31,813 nucleotides of DNA from positions 1,256,195-1,288,007 of the forward strand of contig JAHNZQ020000092.1 in NCBI GenBank assembly GCA_019155205.2, given 5' to 3'. Source of the stretch: Gracilaria vermiculophylla. Lineage: Eukaryota; Rhodophyta; Florideophyceae; Gracilariales; Gracilariaceae. Below the pieces are notes generated by a model. It made no database searches. It was not told the DNA's origin and was given only the letters and a program-made list of their open reading frames with translations. Positions within the stretch are counted from its first letter, which is position 1, and each line of letters opens with the position of its first letter. Positions 1 through 7,539 of the stretch are shown here, piece by piece. The position numbers were made by a program, and so were the translations under genes.

Positions 1-121
1 GCTCGTGTCGACCCTATCAGAGGGCTCTCTCGCTGTGCCACCTCTCATTGGGAGCAAGCTTGAACACCTTGGTGGTGCTTCCGCGACGCGGCTCGTGTCT
101 GTGCCACGTTCGTAGTTTGCA

Positions 122-274
122 CTACAAGAAAGAGTCGCTTCCTCCCCTTTTCTCCTTCTCTTTGGAGATGGTTCCGTCCGGAGTGATGCCATGCGCCATG
201 CAATAGAGCTCCCAATGAAAATTGGCGACTTCCAAGCCAGCTTGGCTGATGTGAAGAGAAATGATCTCGCGCAT
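122..274 (-). pseudogene. divergent alpha-tubulin N-terminal fragment
   Basis: Reading the minus strand from the ATG at 274 gives 50 codons ending in TAG at 122-124. The peptide begins MREIISLHISQAG and continues with WELYC, HGITPDG and GGSDSF, which aligns without gaps to the start of alpha-tubulin (usual pattern MRE-I-IH-GQAG, WELYCLEHGI-PDG, GGGDDSF). A lysine falls at position 40, the residue acetylated in alpha-tubulin. The nearly invariant Gly10 of the nucleotide-binding GQAG segment is Ser, Gly17 is Ala, and the loop after PDG is Lys/Glu-rich. After the TAG I cannot find the expected HVPRAVFVDLEP segment in any frame. It may be a truncated pseudogene, or the first exon of a divergent paralogue whose intron starts here and runs off the left edge. 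I favour a fragment; the family assignment is firm, its status is not. Confidence 0.65.
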
Positions 275-477
275 TGTGGCTTTTAGGTGACGAAAACGTT
301 TAGTTAAGAAATAAAAAAGGGCGTGTGGGGTGTGTTCGGAAGAAGTTCAACAATAGGTGCTTCAAGGAGCACTCGTCTAACTTCGAACCGGCTTGGCGAT
401 GAAGGCGGGAGGCAAGCCGACGAGAGTTGGCTTGCTAGCGCTGCTGCGTGCTATGTACGACCATCCGATATTCCGTA

Positions 478-1575
478 TCAAGCAAAGCTTAGATACTCGT
501 CCAGTGAGGGAGGACACACGCTAAAGGACTGTGCTGTCTGTCCACATTTGTACAGAAAAGCGTGAAAATTCAACAAGATCGCAGATGTCTTGTAGAGTAG
601 ACCAATGGGTATTTTGCGACCTTTCAGATTACGAGCGAAATCATTACTTGTCCAACACTGTTTAAGATCCTTGTAGTTATGCTCAACACAAACCCGTAAA
701 GCGCTCATATCTCGATTTACCTTCCTCTCAAGTTCAGTGGCACCTTGTGACGGAAATGGAAATTGCATCCAAGGTCTAAATAAAAACGCGGCATCACCGT
801 AAACAAAGAACTGAAATCCGTTGACAAATAAAGAAGGGCTCATTTTTTCTTCCCATCCGCTCTCCCTTAACAGTGTTAGGTCATGGCGACGACCAATTTG
901 AGGGCCATAAAAAGAGAACATTAAACCATCTGGAGTACAAATCGTTAGAAATACCAAACAGTGCATTCGTTTGTGCCCTGAATAGCACGCACGCTGCAGC
1001 GATGGGTGACCACCTGGGAATTCTATTCGAAGCTTGGTACAATCAATGAACCGAACGATATGCTCGTGTGGAGCACCCATACCTTCAATTGCATTTGCGT
1101 AATGCGCTCCTCGTCTCTGCATCATCGAATTTCGAACTGTGAGTACATATATAAATACATCTGTGAAAAGCTTGCATATCTGCCAAAAGACCTCGTTAAG
1201 TTTTGAGGAGTGCATACTGAAGAATAATTCTGCGTCTGTCCAACGTGTTGCAGTCGCAAGTCTGTGACAGAGAAAGCATAATGCCGTTATTGAATCACAA
1301 GAGTATCGGTTGCGACTGGTAGAAGACAAGCAGGGTAGCAAATTTGAAATATAACACAGATGCTGCTTTCTAAAGCGAAAGTTGAATAGGCATTCGTGAT
1401 CAGAGAACATGTTGAAGGTGAACGTTGCTTGGCTAATATGTCTTGTTCTGTGCAAGAGTTTCTCAATTTTTTCATCTGCGGTTATGAGTTGTCCAAGAGC
1501 TCTGAGGACATACTGTTCCGGAAGGTCAAGGAGAAGCGCTTGTTGAAGGCGTTGTTGCCACACGCGTTGCTGCAT
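478..1575 (-). CDS. PIF/Harbinger-type DDE transposase (HARBI1-like nuclease)
   Basis: This open frame of 365 codons from its first ATG encodes a DDE superfamily endonuclease, the enzyme that cuts and rejoins Harbinger-class DNA transposons in the nucleus. The three acidic residues are all visible: Asp178 in FIDCTK, Asp261 in YGDAAF and Glu298 in VEHNYKDLK, with 36 residues between the second and third. The family segment around SGHKR-HCL-FL, PDGL and GPQIGRRHD lies between the first two. The frame stays open upstream to 1632 but only with a TTG start, so the ATG at 1575 is used. Base composition is clearly more A+T-rich than the genes to its right, as expected for an inserted element. I found no second Myb-like ORF and no convincing terminal inverted repeats or 3-bp target duplication. 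The catalytic residues suggest it could still be active. Confidence 0.85.
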   Translation of the reverse strand: MQQRVWQQRLQQALLLDLPEQYVLRALGQLITADEKIEKLLHRTRHISQATFTFNMFSDHECLFNFRFRKQHLCYISNLLPCLSSTSRNRYSCDSITALCFLCHRLATATRWTDAELFFSMHSSKLNEVFWQICKLFTDVFIYVLTVRNSMMQRRGAHYANAIEGMGAPHEHIVRFIDCTKLRIEFPGGHPSLQRACYSGHKRMHCLVFLTICTPDGLMFSFYGPQIGRRHDLTLLRESGWEEKMSPSLFVNGFQFFVYGDAAFLFRPWMQFPFPSQGATELERKVNRDMSALRVCVEHNYKDLKQCWTSNDFARNLKGRKIPIGLLYKTSAILLNFHAFLYKCGQTAQSFSVCPPSLDEYLSFA

Positions 1576-1721
1576 GCGACATTGAGCGAGAGAATAATCG
1601 GCAATTCTCAGGATCGCTCGATGTTGGAGCAAGAAGAGGTGGAAAGCTTGGGTGCTGTGGACTTTTGAAACCTACATGGACAGCCATGGTCAAACGTTGG
1701 AAACCTGTGCACTTTGTCCAC

Positions 1722-1824
1722 GATACGAATTTCGTATTGCGTAATTTCAAAACAGTACGAAATTCGTATCTCAGTTTCGTGACAACTTACCACGAAATAG
1801 ATACGAATTTCGTACTGCGTAATT
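1722..1824. repeat. cluster of TTCGTA palindromes
   Basis: The odd-centred palindrome TACGAA-N-TTCGTA occurs three times, centred at 1730, 1762 and 1808. The first and third lie inside a 25-bp direct repeat (1722-1746 and 1800-1824, one mismatch); the middle copy is in the opposite orientation. A related inverted pair, TTTCGTG at 1775-1781 and CACGAAA at 1791-1797, lies between them. The cluster is 150-250 bp upstream of the transposase ATG, so it may be a subterminal array or regulatory sites of that element. Confidence 0.75.
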
Positions 1825-2192
1825 CCTCTAATGCCTGTTGACACCGCGTCGCATGCAATGGTGCACCCCTGACGCGTGCAACACCGTGCAATGCGCAACG
1901 GCGCAAGCAATGCACAAATCGCACCCACGCGTGGCCGCTCGCAGCTCAAACTCACTACAACCACTGTGTGCGCGCGCGGTGAACAGCGCCCGTCGACGGT
2001 GCAGCGCCGCGCGCGCGCGGCGGCGCCGGCAAGTGCCGCCGCCGTGCCCGTGTGCAGCTCTTGTCCCTGCCGCCTTGGCACGAATCACACACTCCTCCGT
2101 GCGTCGTCGCCGCGCCCCCCCCCCACCCCACCCGCCGCTCGCACCGTCCACAGCTGTCGTGCGCGCGCGCACGTTTAATAAAATAATCAACC

Positions 2193-2234
2193 CGCGCCAA
2201 AAAAAAACGCCGCGCCAAAAAAAAACGCCGCGCC
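2193..2234 (+). promoter_or_regulatory. tandem 18-bp repeat with two E2F-like sites
   Basis: The unit CGCGCC-A9-CGC occurs twice head to tail (2193-2210, 2211-2228), followed by a third CGCGCC. Each unit contains GCGCCAAA (2194-2201 and 2212-2219), the reverse complement of TTTGGCGC, which fits the E2F/DP consensus TTTSSCGC. It lies about 250 bp before the ATG at 2470. The repeat is directly visible; E2F binding is inference. Confidence 0.5.
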
Positions 2235-2469
2235 TTCGCCCCTTGGCGGGAACGCCGCACCAACCAGCGCCCCGCCTGCATCACCGCCGCGCACCGCCGC
2301 GCCGCGCCCCATCACCCCGAGTGGCCTCTCGCACCGCGCCGCTGCCCTCGCCGCGCCGCCCGCCCTGCACCCACCCCCCCCCCGCGCCCCGACCCGCGCC
2401 CCCGTCCCCTCGTCTGCGCTCTGCGCCCAACCTCCGCCTCTCTCGTCCTCCGCTCCGCCGCGCCCGACC

Positions 2470-3348
2470 ATGACTTTGCCCACAGCCGCCGCCGCGCACC
2501 AGCCGCACGCGCCCGCCGCCCCGCCCAGCCCCGCGCCCGCGCACCCCAACTCCCGCCCTTCCTCCGCCCCCGCCGCCCCCGCCGCCCCGCCCCCTCCCCT
2601 CGCCCAACCCGTCCAACAGCCGTTTGCCCCTGCCGTCGGCACCCGCATCCAAGTCTTATGGCGCATTGACTATGAACCGCACCAAGCTGACCAAATGCAC
2701 CTCGACCCCGCCGCCGCCGCCGCCGACGCCACCGCCGACGCCACCGCCGACCCCGCCACCGACCACGCTGACGACGACCACCACGCCGCCGACGACCACG
2801 ACGACGCCCCGCACACCCTCACAAAATGGTGGGGCGCCACCGTGCAGGACTGCCTTACTGACACCGTCGGCTCGCGCTGCGCGCAGCACGCCGACAAGCG
2901 CCTGTACGTGCTGCTCTACGACGCCTTCCACGAGTTTGGCGAGGACACCGCCACCGTCGCCTTCACCGCCCCGGACTGTCTCATCGACCTGTCGCAGCTG
3001 CACGACGCCAACGGCGGCCGCCTGCAGTGGCGCGCGGAGCGCGCGCCGCACGCCGCCGCCGCCGCCGCCGCCGCCGCGCACGCGCCCAAGCCGCTGTCGC
3101 TGCAGCAGTACGCGGCCGAGGTGGCCGCCGCCGTGCGCGGCGCCGGGCTCAGCGAGGAGGCCGACCTGCACGTGCTCAGCACGCTGCCGCCGCACGTGCA
3201 GGCGCGCGTGGCGTCCGGCTACCGCCGCTTCGCCGACCACGTAAAGAACTCGCTGGCGACGTTTATGCAGGAGAAGCCCAAGGACTACGTGGTGACCGAG
3301 GCCGACGTGCAGCGCCTGTTCGGCGCCGTGCGCTCGCGCCCGGCCTAG
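2470..3348 (+). CDS. hypothetical protein, possible Tudor-like domain
   Basis: This 292-aa frame begins at an ATG after a G+C-rich leader and ends at TAG. I do not recognise the protein. Residues 1-55 are Ala/Pro-rich and disordered. From about 57, GTRIQVLWRIDYEP, then KWWGATVQDC, then YVLLYDAFHEFGE and VAFTAPDCLIDL, look like the strands of a Tudor/chromo-type barrel interrupted by an Asp/His/Ala-rich insertion (about 75-115). The C-terminal 90 residues form a helical segment with QYAAEVAAAVRG and FADHVKNSLATFM. The ordered, hydrophobic-patterned parts argue for a real gene despite the low-complexity flanks. Its stop is only 17 bp from the stop of the convergent cytochrome b5 gene. The Tudor suggestion is weak inference from strand pattern and aromatic content. 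Confidence 0.7.
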   Translation: MTLPTAAAAHQPHAPAAPPSPAPAHPNSRPSSAPAAPAAPPPPLAQPVQQPFAPAVGTRIQVLWRIDYEPHQADQMHLDPAAAAADATADATADPATDHADDDHHAADDHDDAPHTLTKWWGATVQDCLTDTVGSRCAQHADKRLYVLLYDAFHEFGEDTATVAFTAPDCLIDLSQLHDANGGRLQWRAERAPHAAAAAAAAAHAPKPLSLQQYAAEVAAAVRGAGLSEEADLHVLSTLPPHVQARVASGYRRFADHVKNSLATFMQEKPKDYVVTEADVQRLFGAVRSRPA

Positions 3349-3365
3349 CGCGCGCGCGCGCGCGC
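3349..3365. repeat. 17-bp pure (CG)n tract between two convergent stop codons
   Basis: The whole space between the TAG of the gene at 2470-3348 and the minus-strand TGA of cytochrome b5 (3366-3368) is alternating C and G. Such tracts can adopt Z-DNA. There is no room for separate 3' UTRs, so the transcripts must overlap in antisense. Confidence 0.9.
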
Positions 3366-3876
3366 TCACTTGGCGTACTTGCGCAGCAGGTACGCCACGC
3401 CCACCAGCAGCAGCGGCAGCAGCCACTTGGCCAGCGCGGCCGCCACGCCGCCGCCGCCGCCGCGCCCCGCGGCGCCCTCGCCTCGGGCGCGCTTCTCCTG
3501 CTCGGCCTGCTGCAGCTCGTCCGCCGTGGCGTCGCGCACGTCGCCAATGTGCAGCTCGGCCAGCTGCGCGCGCGCGTCGGACGAGTGGCCCACGTCTTCA
3601 AACTCGCGCGTGGCGTCGCGCCCGGACGAGTCGAGCAGGATGTCGTCTCCGCCCGGGTGCTCCAACAGAAAGGCGGTCACGTCGTACACCTTGGAATCGA
3701 TCACCATCCAGCACGAAGAGCTTGTGGTATGGCGTGCCACCTGTGAAAATTTCGGGGGAGCAATGTAGATTTGTATTAGTTGTCAAAGAGGGTGCTTGTT
3801 GACGCTGCGCAGTTTGTGTTGGTGTGTGCGCGCACTCACGTACCTCCACCATGGGGTACGCCTTGGAACCCGGCAT
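3366..3876 (-). CDS. CYB5: cytochrome b5, tail-anchored, two exons
   Basis: The coding exons are 3844-3876 (MPGSKAYPMVE) and 3366-3740, joined in phase 0 across a 103-bp intron, giving 135 aa. The b5 fold is clear: MVEVARHTTSSSCWMVID, then KVYDVTAFLLEHPGGDDILL, then GRDATREFEDVGHS. The haem ligands are His39 in HPGG and His63 in GHSSDA, the same 24-residue spacing as microsomal b5. After a Gly-rich linker the C-terminus is a single hydrophobic helix (AKWLLPLLLVGVAYLL) ending RKYAK, the mark of a tail-anchored ER (or mitochondrial outer membrane) protein. It carries electrons to desaturases and hydroxylases from cytochrome b5 reductase or other donors. Without splicing the second exon lacks an ATG, and joining restores the standard N-terminal strand, which supports the intron. 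Confidence 0.95.
3741..3843 (-). other. intron of the cytochrome b5 gene
   Basis: Donor GAG|GTACGTGAG, acceptor TTTTCACAG|GTG, phase 0. A likely branch point, ACTAATAC, lies about 40 nt before the acceptor. Splicing joins PMVE to VARHTTSS. Confidence 0.9.
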
Positions 3877-4742
3877 GATTGTTGGGCGAATGCGCTTTGT
3901 AAAAGTTGCCACTGTCGCCAATGGCGCTGAGTGGTTTTTTTTTCTTGCGCGCGCGCCGCTTTGCTGCACCTGCGTGTTCAATGTGCGCGGCGATGAAAGC
4001 AAGCGCGTGGCAGCTGCCGACGGAGGCGATCGGCAACGGGCGGGCGCACTGGTTAGAGTTTAGAGCCAGCGCAGTTGAAACGGGAAAGAGAGACGCCCCC
4101 GGCGGCGATGTTGGCGCAAAACAGTGTCGATACCTGCGCAGTCAGGAGAACACCACCGCGCGCGGGTGCGTTGTGTGTGCGTGTTTGACAAGAGAGCGAA
4201 TGAATTTTATTGGGCGCATCTAATTGCTCGTTTCCGCACCCTGTGTGGCTGCCGTCTACGAGCTGCGGACGGTCGCGGCCCGCCCTCGACACCATTGGTC
4301 ACCCCATGGCTGAAATGAGTGAAACGCACCGTTATCATCGTCCTACTTGACTCGAGCCATGCTTTCAATGCTGTCGCTTTATTGCCTTCTCTACTCCGTC
4401 AACCGCACGACTCGCTGTCCTGTCAATGCAGCGCCGCTACTCGCACAACCACAGCAATGAAGCGCACCACCGTTAGCCACTTGATGTTCTTCTTCTTCAT
4501 GCTCACTTGCTGCATCTCGCCACACACGCTTTCGCGTGTGTTGCCATCCACAACTCAGCCGCTACAAACAAAGCCACGCACCGTCAATACCATGCCCATC
4601 CGCCAACTACTCGTCCATTCCCGCACAGCTCCGCCACCAGCCTGAGACGGTCCAACATGCTTCGTCTCAGCACTGATGCTGCTGCACATGGCGTCATACG
4701 GCCGCCGCCGCCCGCCGTGGCACGCAACGAGCAAGCGCCAAT
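3877..4742. other. intergenic region between cytochrome b5 and bL27
   Basis: Both flanking genes are on the minus strand, so this is the cytochrome b5 upstream region (right of 3876) plus the bL27 3' region. I see no domain-bearing frame; the open frames have no recognisable features. An ATTGG (CCAAT-box) motif lies near 4290, and an 8-bp stem hairpin lies at 4642-4670. Confidence 0.55.
4642..4670. other. 8-bp inverted repeat downstream of bL27
   Basis: CTGAGACG (4642-4649) and CGTCTCAG (4663-4670) are perfect complements around a 13-nt loop. They lie about 70-100 bp past the bL27 stop codon, on the 3' UTR side. It could be a 3' UTR hairpin; the function is unknown. Confidence 0.4.
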
Positions 4743-5171
4743 CTACCGGGGGGCGTGTAGAATGGGCCCGCGATACCTCGCAATCTCCAACCTCTTGATC
4801 TTCCTCTGGATCGACTTCCAGCGCCACTCCGGCGCGCGCTCCACGCTCACGAACACGCGCCCCTTCTTGAGCCCCGCCGGCGCCTTGGCGCGGCAAAACC
4901 GCGCCACGCCGTCCGACAGCGCGTACAGCGTGTGGTCGCGCCCGCACCCGACGTCCAGCCCGGCCTTCATCTTGGTGCCGCGCTGCCGCACCAGGATGTG
5001 CCCGGTTTGCACGAACTCGCCGTCGCTCACCTTGGCGCCCAGCCGCTTGCCCGCCGAGTCTCTCCCGTTGTTGCTGGAGCCCTTGGCCTTCTTGGACGCG
5101 TGGCGCGCCGGCGCCGTGCGCGCCGCCATCGCGCCCGCCACGCGACGAGCCCCTGAAAGCAACGCCTGCAT
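4743..5171 (-). CDS. MRPL27: ribosomal protein bL27, mitochondrial type
   Basis: The frame from the ATG at 5171 encodes 142 aa. Residues 23-92 are a textbook L27 core: [22 protein letters not shown], then [15 protein letters not shown], then [19 protein letters not shown]. bL27 sits at the peptidyl-transferase centre of the large subunit of bacterial-type ribosomes. The N-terminal 22 residues (Arg/Ala-rich, no acidic residues) look like a mitochondrial presequence. The core resembles mitochondrial more than plastid forms, and red-algal plastids usually encode their own rpl27. A basic C-terminal extension of about 45 residues (including [16 protein letters not shown]) goes beyond the bacterial length. 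A second ATG at codon 15 is a possible start, and a CTTTCAG just inside the frame could be a splice acceptor, but I found no good donor upstream. The gene is divergent from NOP56. Confidence 0.9.
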   Translation of the reverse strand: MQALLSGARRVAGAMAARTAPARHASKKAKGSSNNGRDSAGKRLGAKVSDGEFVQTGHILVRQRGTKMKAGLDVGCGRDHTLYALSDGVARFCRAKAPAGLKKGRVFVSVERAPEWRWKSIQRKIKRLEIARYRGPILHAPR

Positions 5172-5621
5172 GTCACATTCGGCTGCCGCCGGGGGGACCC
5201 GGCGCTGCGCTGCGGCGCGCCGCCGCTGGCACCGCTTGCGCCGCGCCGCCGCGCGCTCGCGCACACGCGCCGCTTTTCGAAAACTTTTGCAAAAAAGGCA
5301 CCCGCCCGTTGCGCGCACCGCCGCGCGCGGCCGCCGCCGCGGGGGGGCGCGCGCGGCGGTGGAGCGCCGGCGCGCGCTGTGCGCGGCGCGCGCTGCTGAT
5401 GCGCCAGCCACGGCGGGGCGCGCCGCGCCGATGCCACGCCCCCGCCGCGCCGCCCGCGAGTGTCGCAACCGTTCGCAGCGCGCGCGATTTGCTGCCGAAG
5501 CGCCTGCGCCGCCTGCGCGTCCTTCGTCCCAACTTGTCGGCGCGACGCTGCGCCGGCCGCCGCCTGCTTCGCCCCGCGCTTCGCCCCGCCAGCGCCGCCC
5601 TCCCGCTCGCTCGCCCGCCCC
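5172..5621. promoter_or_regulatory. divergent intergenic region, bL27 / NOP56
   Basis: These 450 bp lie between two outward-facing ribosome-biogenesis genes and probably act as a shared promoter. The sequence is extremely G+C-rich except for an A/T island around 5275-5298 (TTTTCGAAAACTTTTGC). No TATA box is evident. Confidence 0.5.
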
Positions 5622-7175
5622 ATGAATCTCTTTCTTCTCTCCGAGTCGGCGCTGGGCTACGCGCTGTTCCAAGTCGTGGAACATGACGTCATTGCGTCGC
5701 AAGTGGACAGCATGCAGGCGGCAATAGCCGAGTACCCCCGCTTCGCAAAGATGGTCAAGCTCAAGGCCTTTGCCCCCTTCACCACCGCGGAGCACGCCCT
5801 GGAGAACGTCAATCTCGTTTCCGAGGGCGCCGTGTCCGACTTTCTCAAGAACTTTATGGAAACAAACCTGCCGCTGTCCAAGGCAAAGCCGGTCAAGCTG
5901 GGCGTGCATCGAGACCCCAAGCTCAAAAGCTCAGTGTCCGAAGCGCTTGGTGCCAAAGTCAGCGTCGTTTCAGATGAGCAGTGCGACGAACTGCTCCGCG
6001 GTATTCGCATGCATCTCAGTCACTTCATCAGCGGCCTCAAGGCTGCGGACGCCGTCAAGGCCCAGCTCGGTCTTGCGCACTCCTATTCCAGGTCAAAAGT
6101 GAAGTTCAATGTCCATAAGGCAGATAATATGATCATCCAGTCTATCGCGCTGCTTGACCAGCTCGACAAGGACATCAACACCTTTGCCATGCGTATTCGA
6201 GAGTGGTATTCGTGGCATTTCCCCGAGCTTGTCAAGGTGGTGCCAGACAACATCCAGTACGCCCGAGTGGTTGGAGTCGTGCGTGACAAGTCCACACTGT
6301 CGCAGCTTTCGGTCCCTGCACTTGACAAAGTGCTCATGAACGAAGATCAGGCCCGATCGGTTGTGAGTGCGGCAGAGTCGTCGATGGGCGCCGATATCTC
6401 AGATGTGGATCTCGTCAACATAGACATGTTCGCTTCCAGAGTGGTACAACTCGCCGAATATCGCGCAAGCTTGCACAACTACCTGAGATCCAAGATGTCA
6501 GTCGTTGCTCCCAACCTGGCCGCCCTTATCGGCGAGCAGGTGGGCGCGAGGTTAATCTCTCATGCTGGCTCCCTCACCTCTCTCGCCAAGTACCCTGCGT
6601 CCACCGTTCAAATCCTCGGCGCGGAGAAGGCGCTGTTTCGGGCGCTGAAAACCAAAGGAAAGACCCCAAAATATGGTCTGCTGTACCACTCTACGTACAT
6701 TGGCAAGGCGAAGCAGAAGAACAAGGGCCGAATATCAAGATACCTTGCAAACAAGTGCTCGATCGCTTCGCGTATGGATTGCTTTGCTGAGGTAACGACG
6801 GACGTGTTTGGTCGAAAACTAAAGGAGCAAGTCGAAGAGAGACTCAGATTTTATGAAAGCGGCAAGGCACCGCGCAAGAATATTGACGTCATGCAGGAGG
6901 CTGTCAAGGAGGTGCAGGAGGAGCATCCGGCATCCAACGATGTCGACATGAAGGATGGCGGCGAACAAAATAGCGAGCGGGCAGAGAAAGAAGACAAGGA
7001 CGTAGAAATGAAGACACCTGACGACCAGCCCAAGAAGAAGAAGAAGAAAGATAAATCATCTTCAAAGAAGGATAAATCCTCGTCGAAAAAGGACAAGTCA
7101 AGCAAAGAGAAGAAACGCAAGCGAGAATCCTCGTCAAGCAAAGAAAAGAAGAGTAAGAAGAAAGCAGATTCTTAA
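5622..7175 (+). CDS. NOP56: NOP56, box C/D snoRNP core protein
   Basis: This intron-free gene encodes 517 aa. With NOP58, fibrillarin and the 15.5K protein, NOP56 forms the box C/D particles that direct 2'-O-methylation and processing of pre-rRNA in the nucleolus. The N-terminal domain begins [14 protein letters not shown]. The coiled-coil segment includes [20 protein letters not shown] and [10 protein letters not shown] at about 170-205. The NOP RNA-binding domain carries [20 protein letters not shown] from about residue 333 and [20 protein letters not shown]. The tail from about 430 is Lys/Ser/Asp-rich with repeated KKDKSSS blocks, typical of NOP56/58. The ATG is placed where family homology starts; the frame is open further upstream but with a Pro/Arg-rich shadow. 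Its codon use is less G+C-rich than most neighbours. Confidence 0.97.
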   Translation: MNLFLLSESALGYALFQVVEHDVIASQVDSMQAAIAEYPRFAKMVKLKAFAPFTTAEHALENVNLVSEGAVSDFLKNFMETNLPLSKAKPVKLGVHRDPKLKSSVSEALGAKVSVVSDEQCDELLRGIRMHLSHFISGLKAADAVKAQLGLAHSYSRSKVKFNVHKADNMIIQSIALLDQLDKDINTFAMRIREWYSWHFPELVKVVPDNIQYARVVGVVRDKSTLSQLSVPALDKVLMNEDQARSVVSAAESSMGADISDVDLVNIDMFASRVVQLAEYRASLHNYLRSKMSVVAPNLAALIGEQVGARLISHAGSLTSLAKYPASTVQILGAEKALFRALKTKGKTPKYGLLYHSTYIGKAKQKNKGRISRYLANKCSIASRMDCFAEVTTDVFGRKLKEQVEERLRFYESGKAPRKNIDVMQEAVKEVQEEHPASNDVDMKDGGEQNSERAEKEDKDVEMKTPDDQPKKKKKKDKSSSKKDKSSSKKDKSSKEKKRKRESSSSKEKKSKKKADS

Positions 7176-7539
7176 ACATCCGTACTGTAAAGCGTTTTCC
7201 CCCCCCCCAGAATCTGGACCCGGTCCCAACTTGGTTGACGTTCTACTCCCTCAAAAACATGTTTTTCGCGAGCTGGCTCTCAAGGTTGGTAGCGTGGTGC
7301 GTGTGTGCAACGCCTTAGGCTTGCAGTTGTGCTCCAGGCGTTTTCAGCTCAATACATTCTCGCAATTGATAAAGTGGAGGAATCGCCTAAATACATTCTT
7401 TTCGCACGAAAACGCGAAAACGCCTTCCGCTGGAACGCCTTCTGCTGGTGCCGAAGAAACGCGCTTTAGTCTCTGATGTCGACGTGCAAGTTTATTCGAC
7501 CTATAAAACTAGCGGCTGAAAGGCCCATCACCCCACCCT
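7176..7539. other. convergent 3' region, NOP56 / PHD-CW gene
   Basis: This stretch holds the two overlapping 3' ends and no recognisable gene. A poly-C run lies at 7201-7209. A 15-bp tandem duplication with one mismatch (AACGCCTTCYGCTGG) lies at 7419-7448. Confidence 0.55.

Larger units (their letters stand above)
1576..2469. other. intergenic region between transposase and the gene at 2470
   Basis: No credible gene is visible on either strand. The left part is moderate in G+C and carries the TTCGTA palindrome cluster at 1722-1824, upstream of the transposase. From about 1850 the sequence becomes extremely G+C-rich with long CG and poly-C tracts. It holds an 18-bp tandem repeat with E2F-like motifs at 2193-2234 and a pyrimidine-rich stretch leading into the ATG at 2470. 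The many open frames here come from the lack of A/T-rich stop codons. Confidence 0.6.

Noticed and set aside
4319..4645. A 108-codon plus-strand frame with a hydrophobic stretch (MFFFFMLTCCIS)
   Set aside because: Composition is irregular, there is no domain and no promoter signal. It lies in a spacer between two minus-strand genes.
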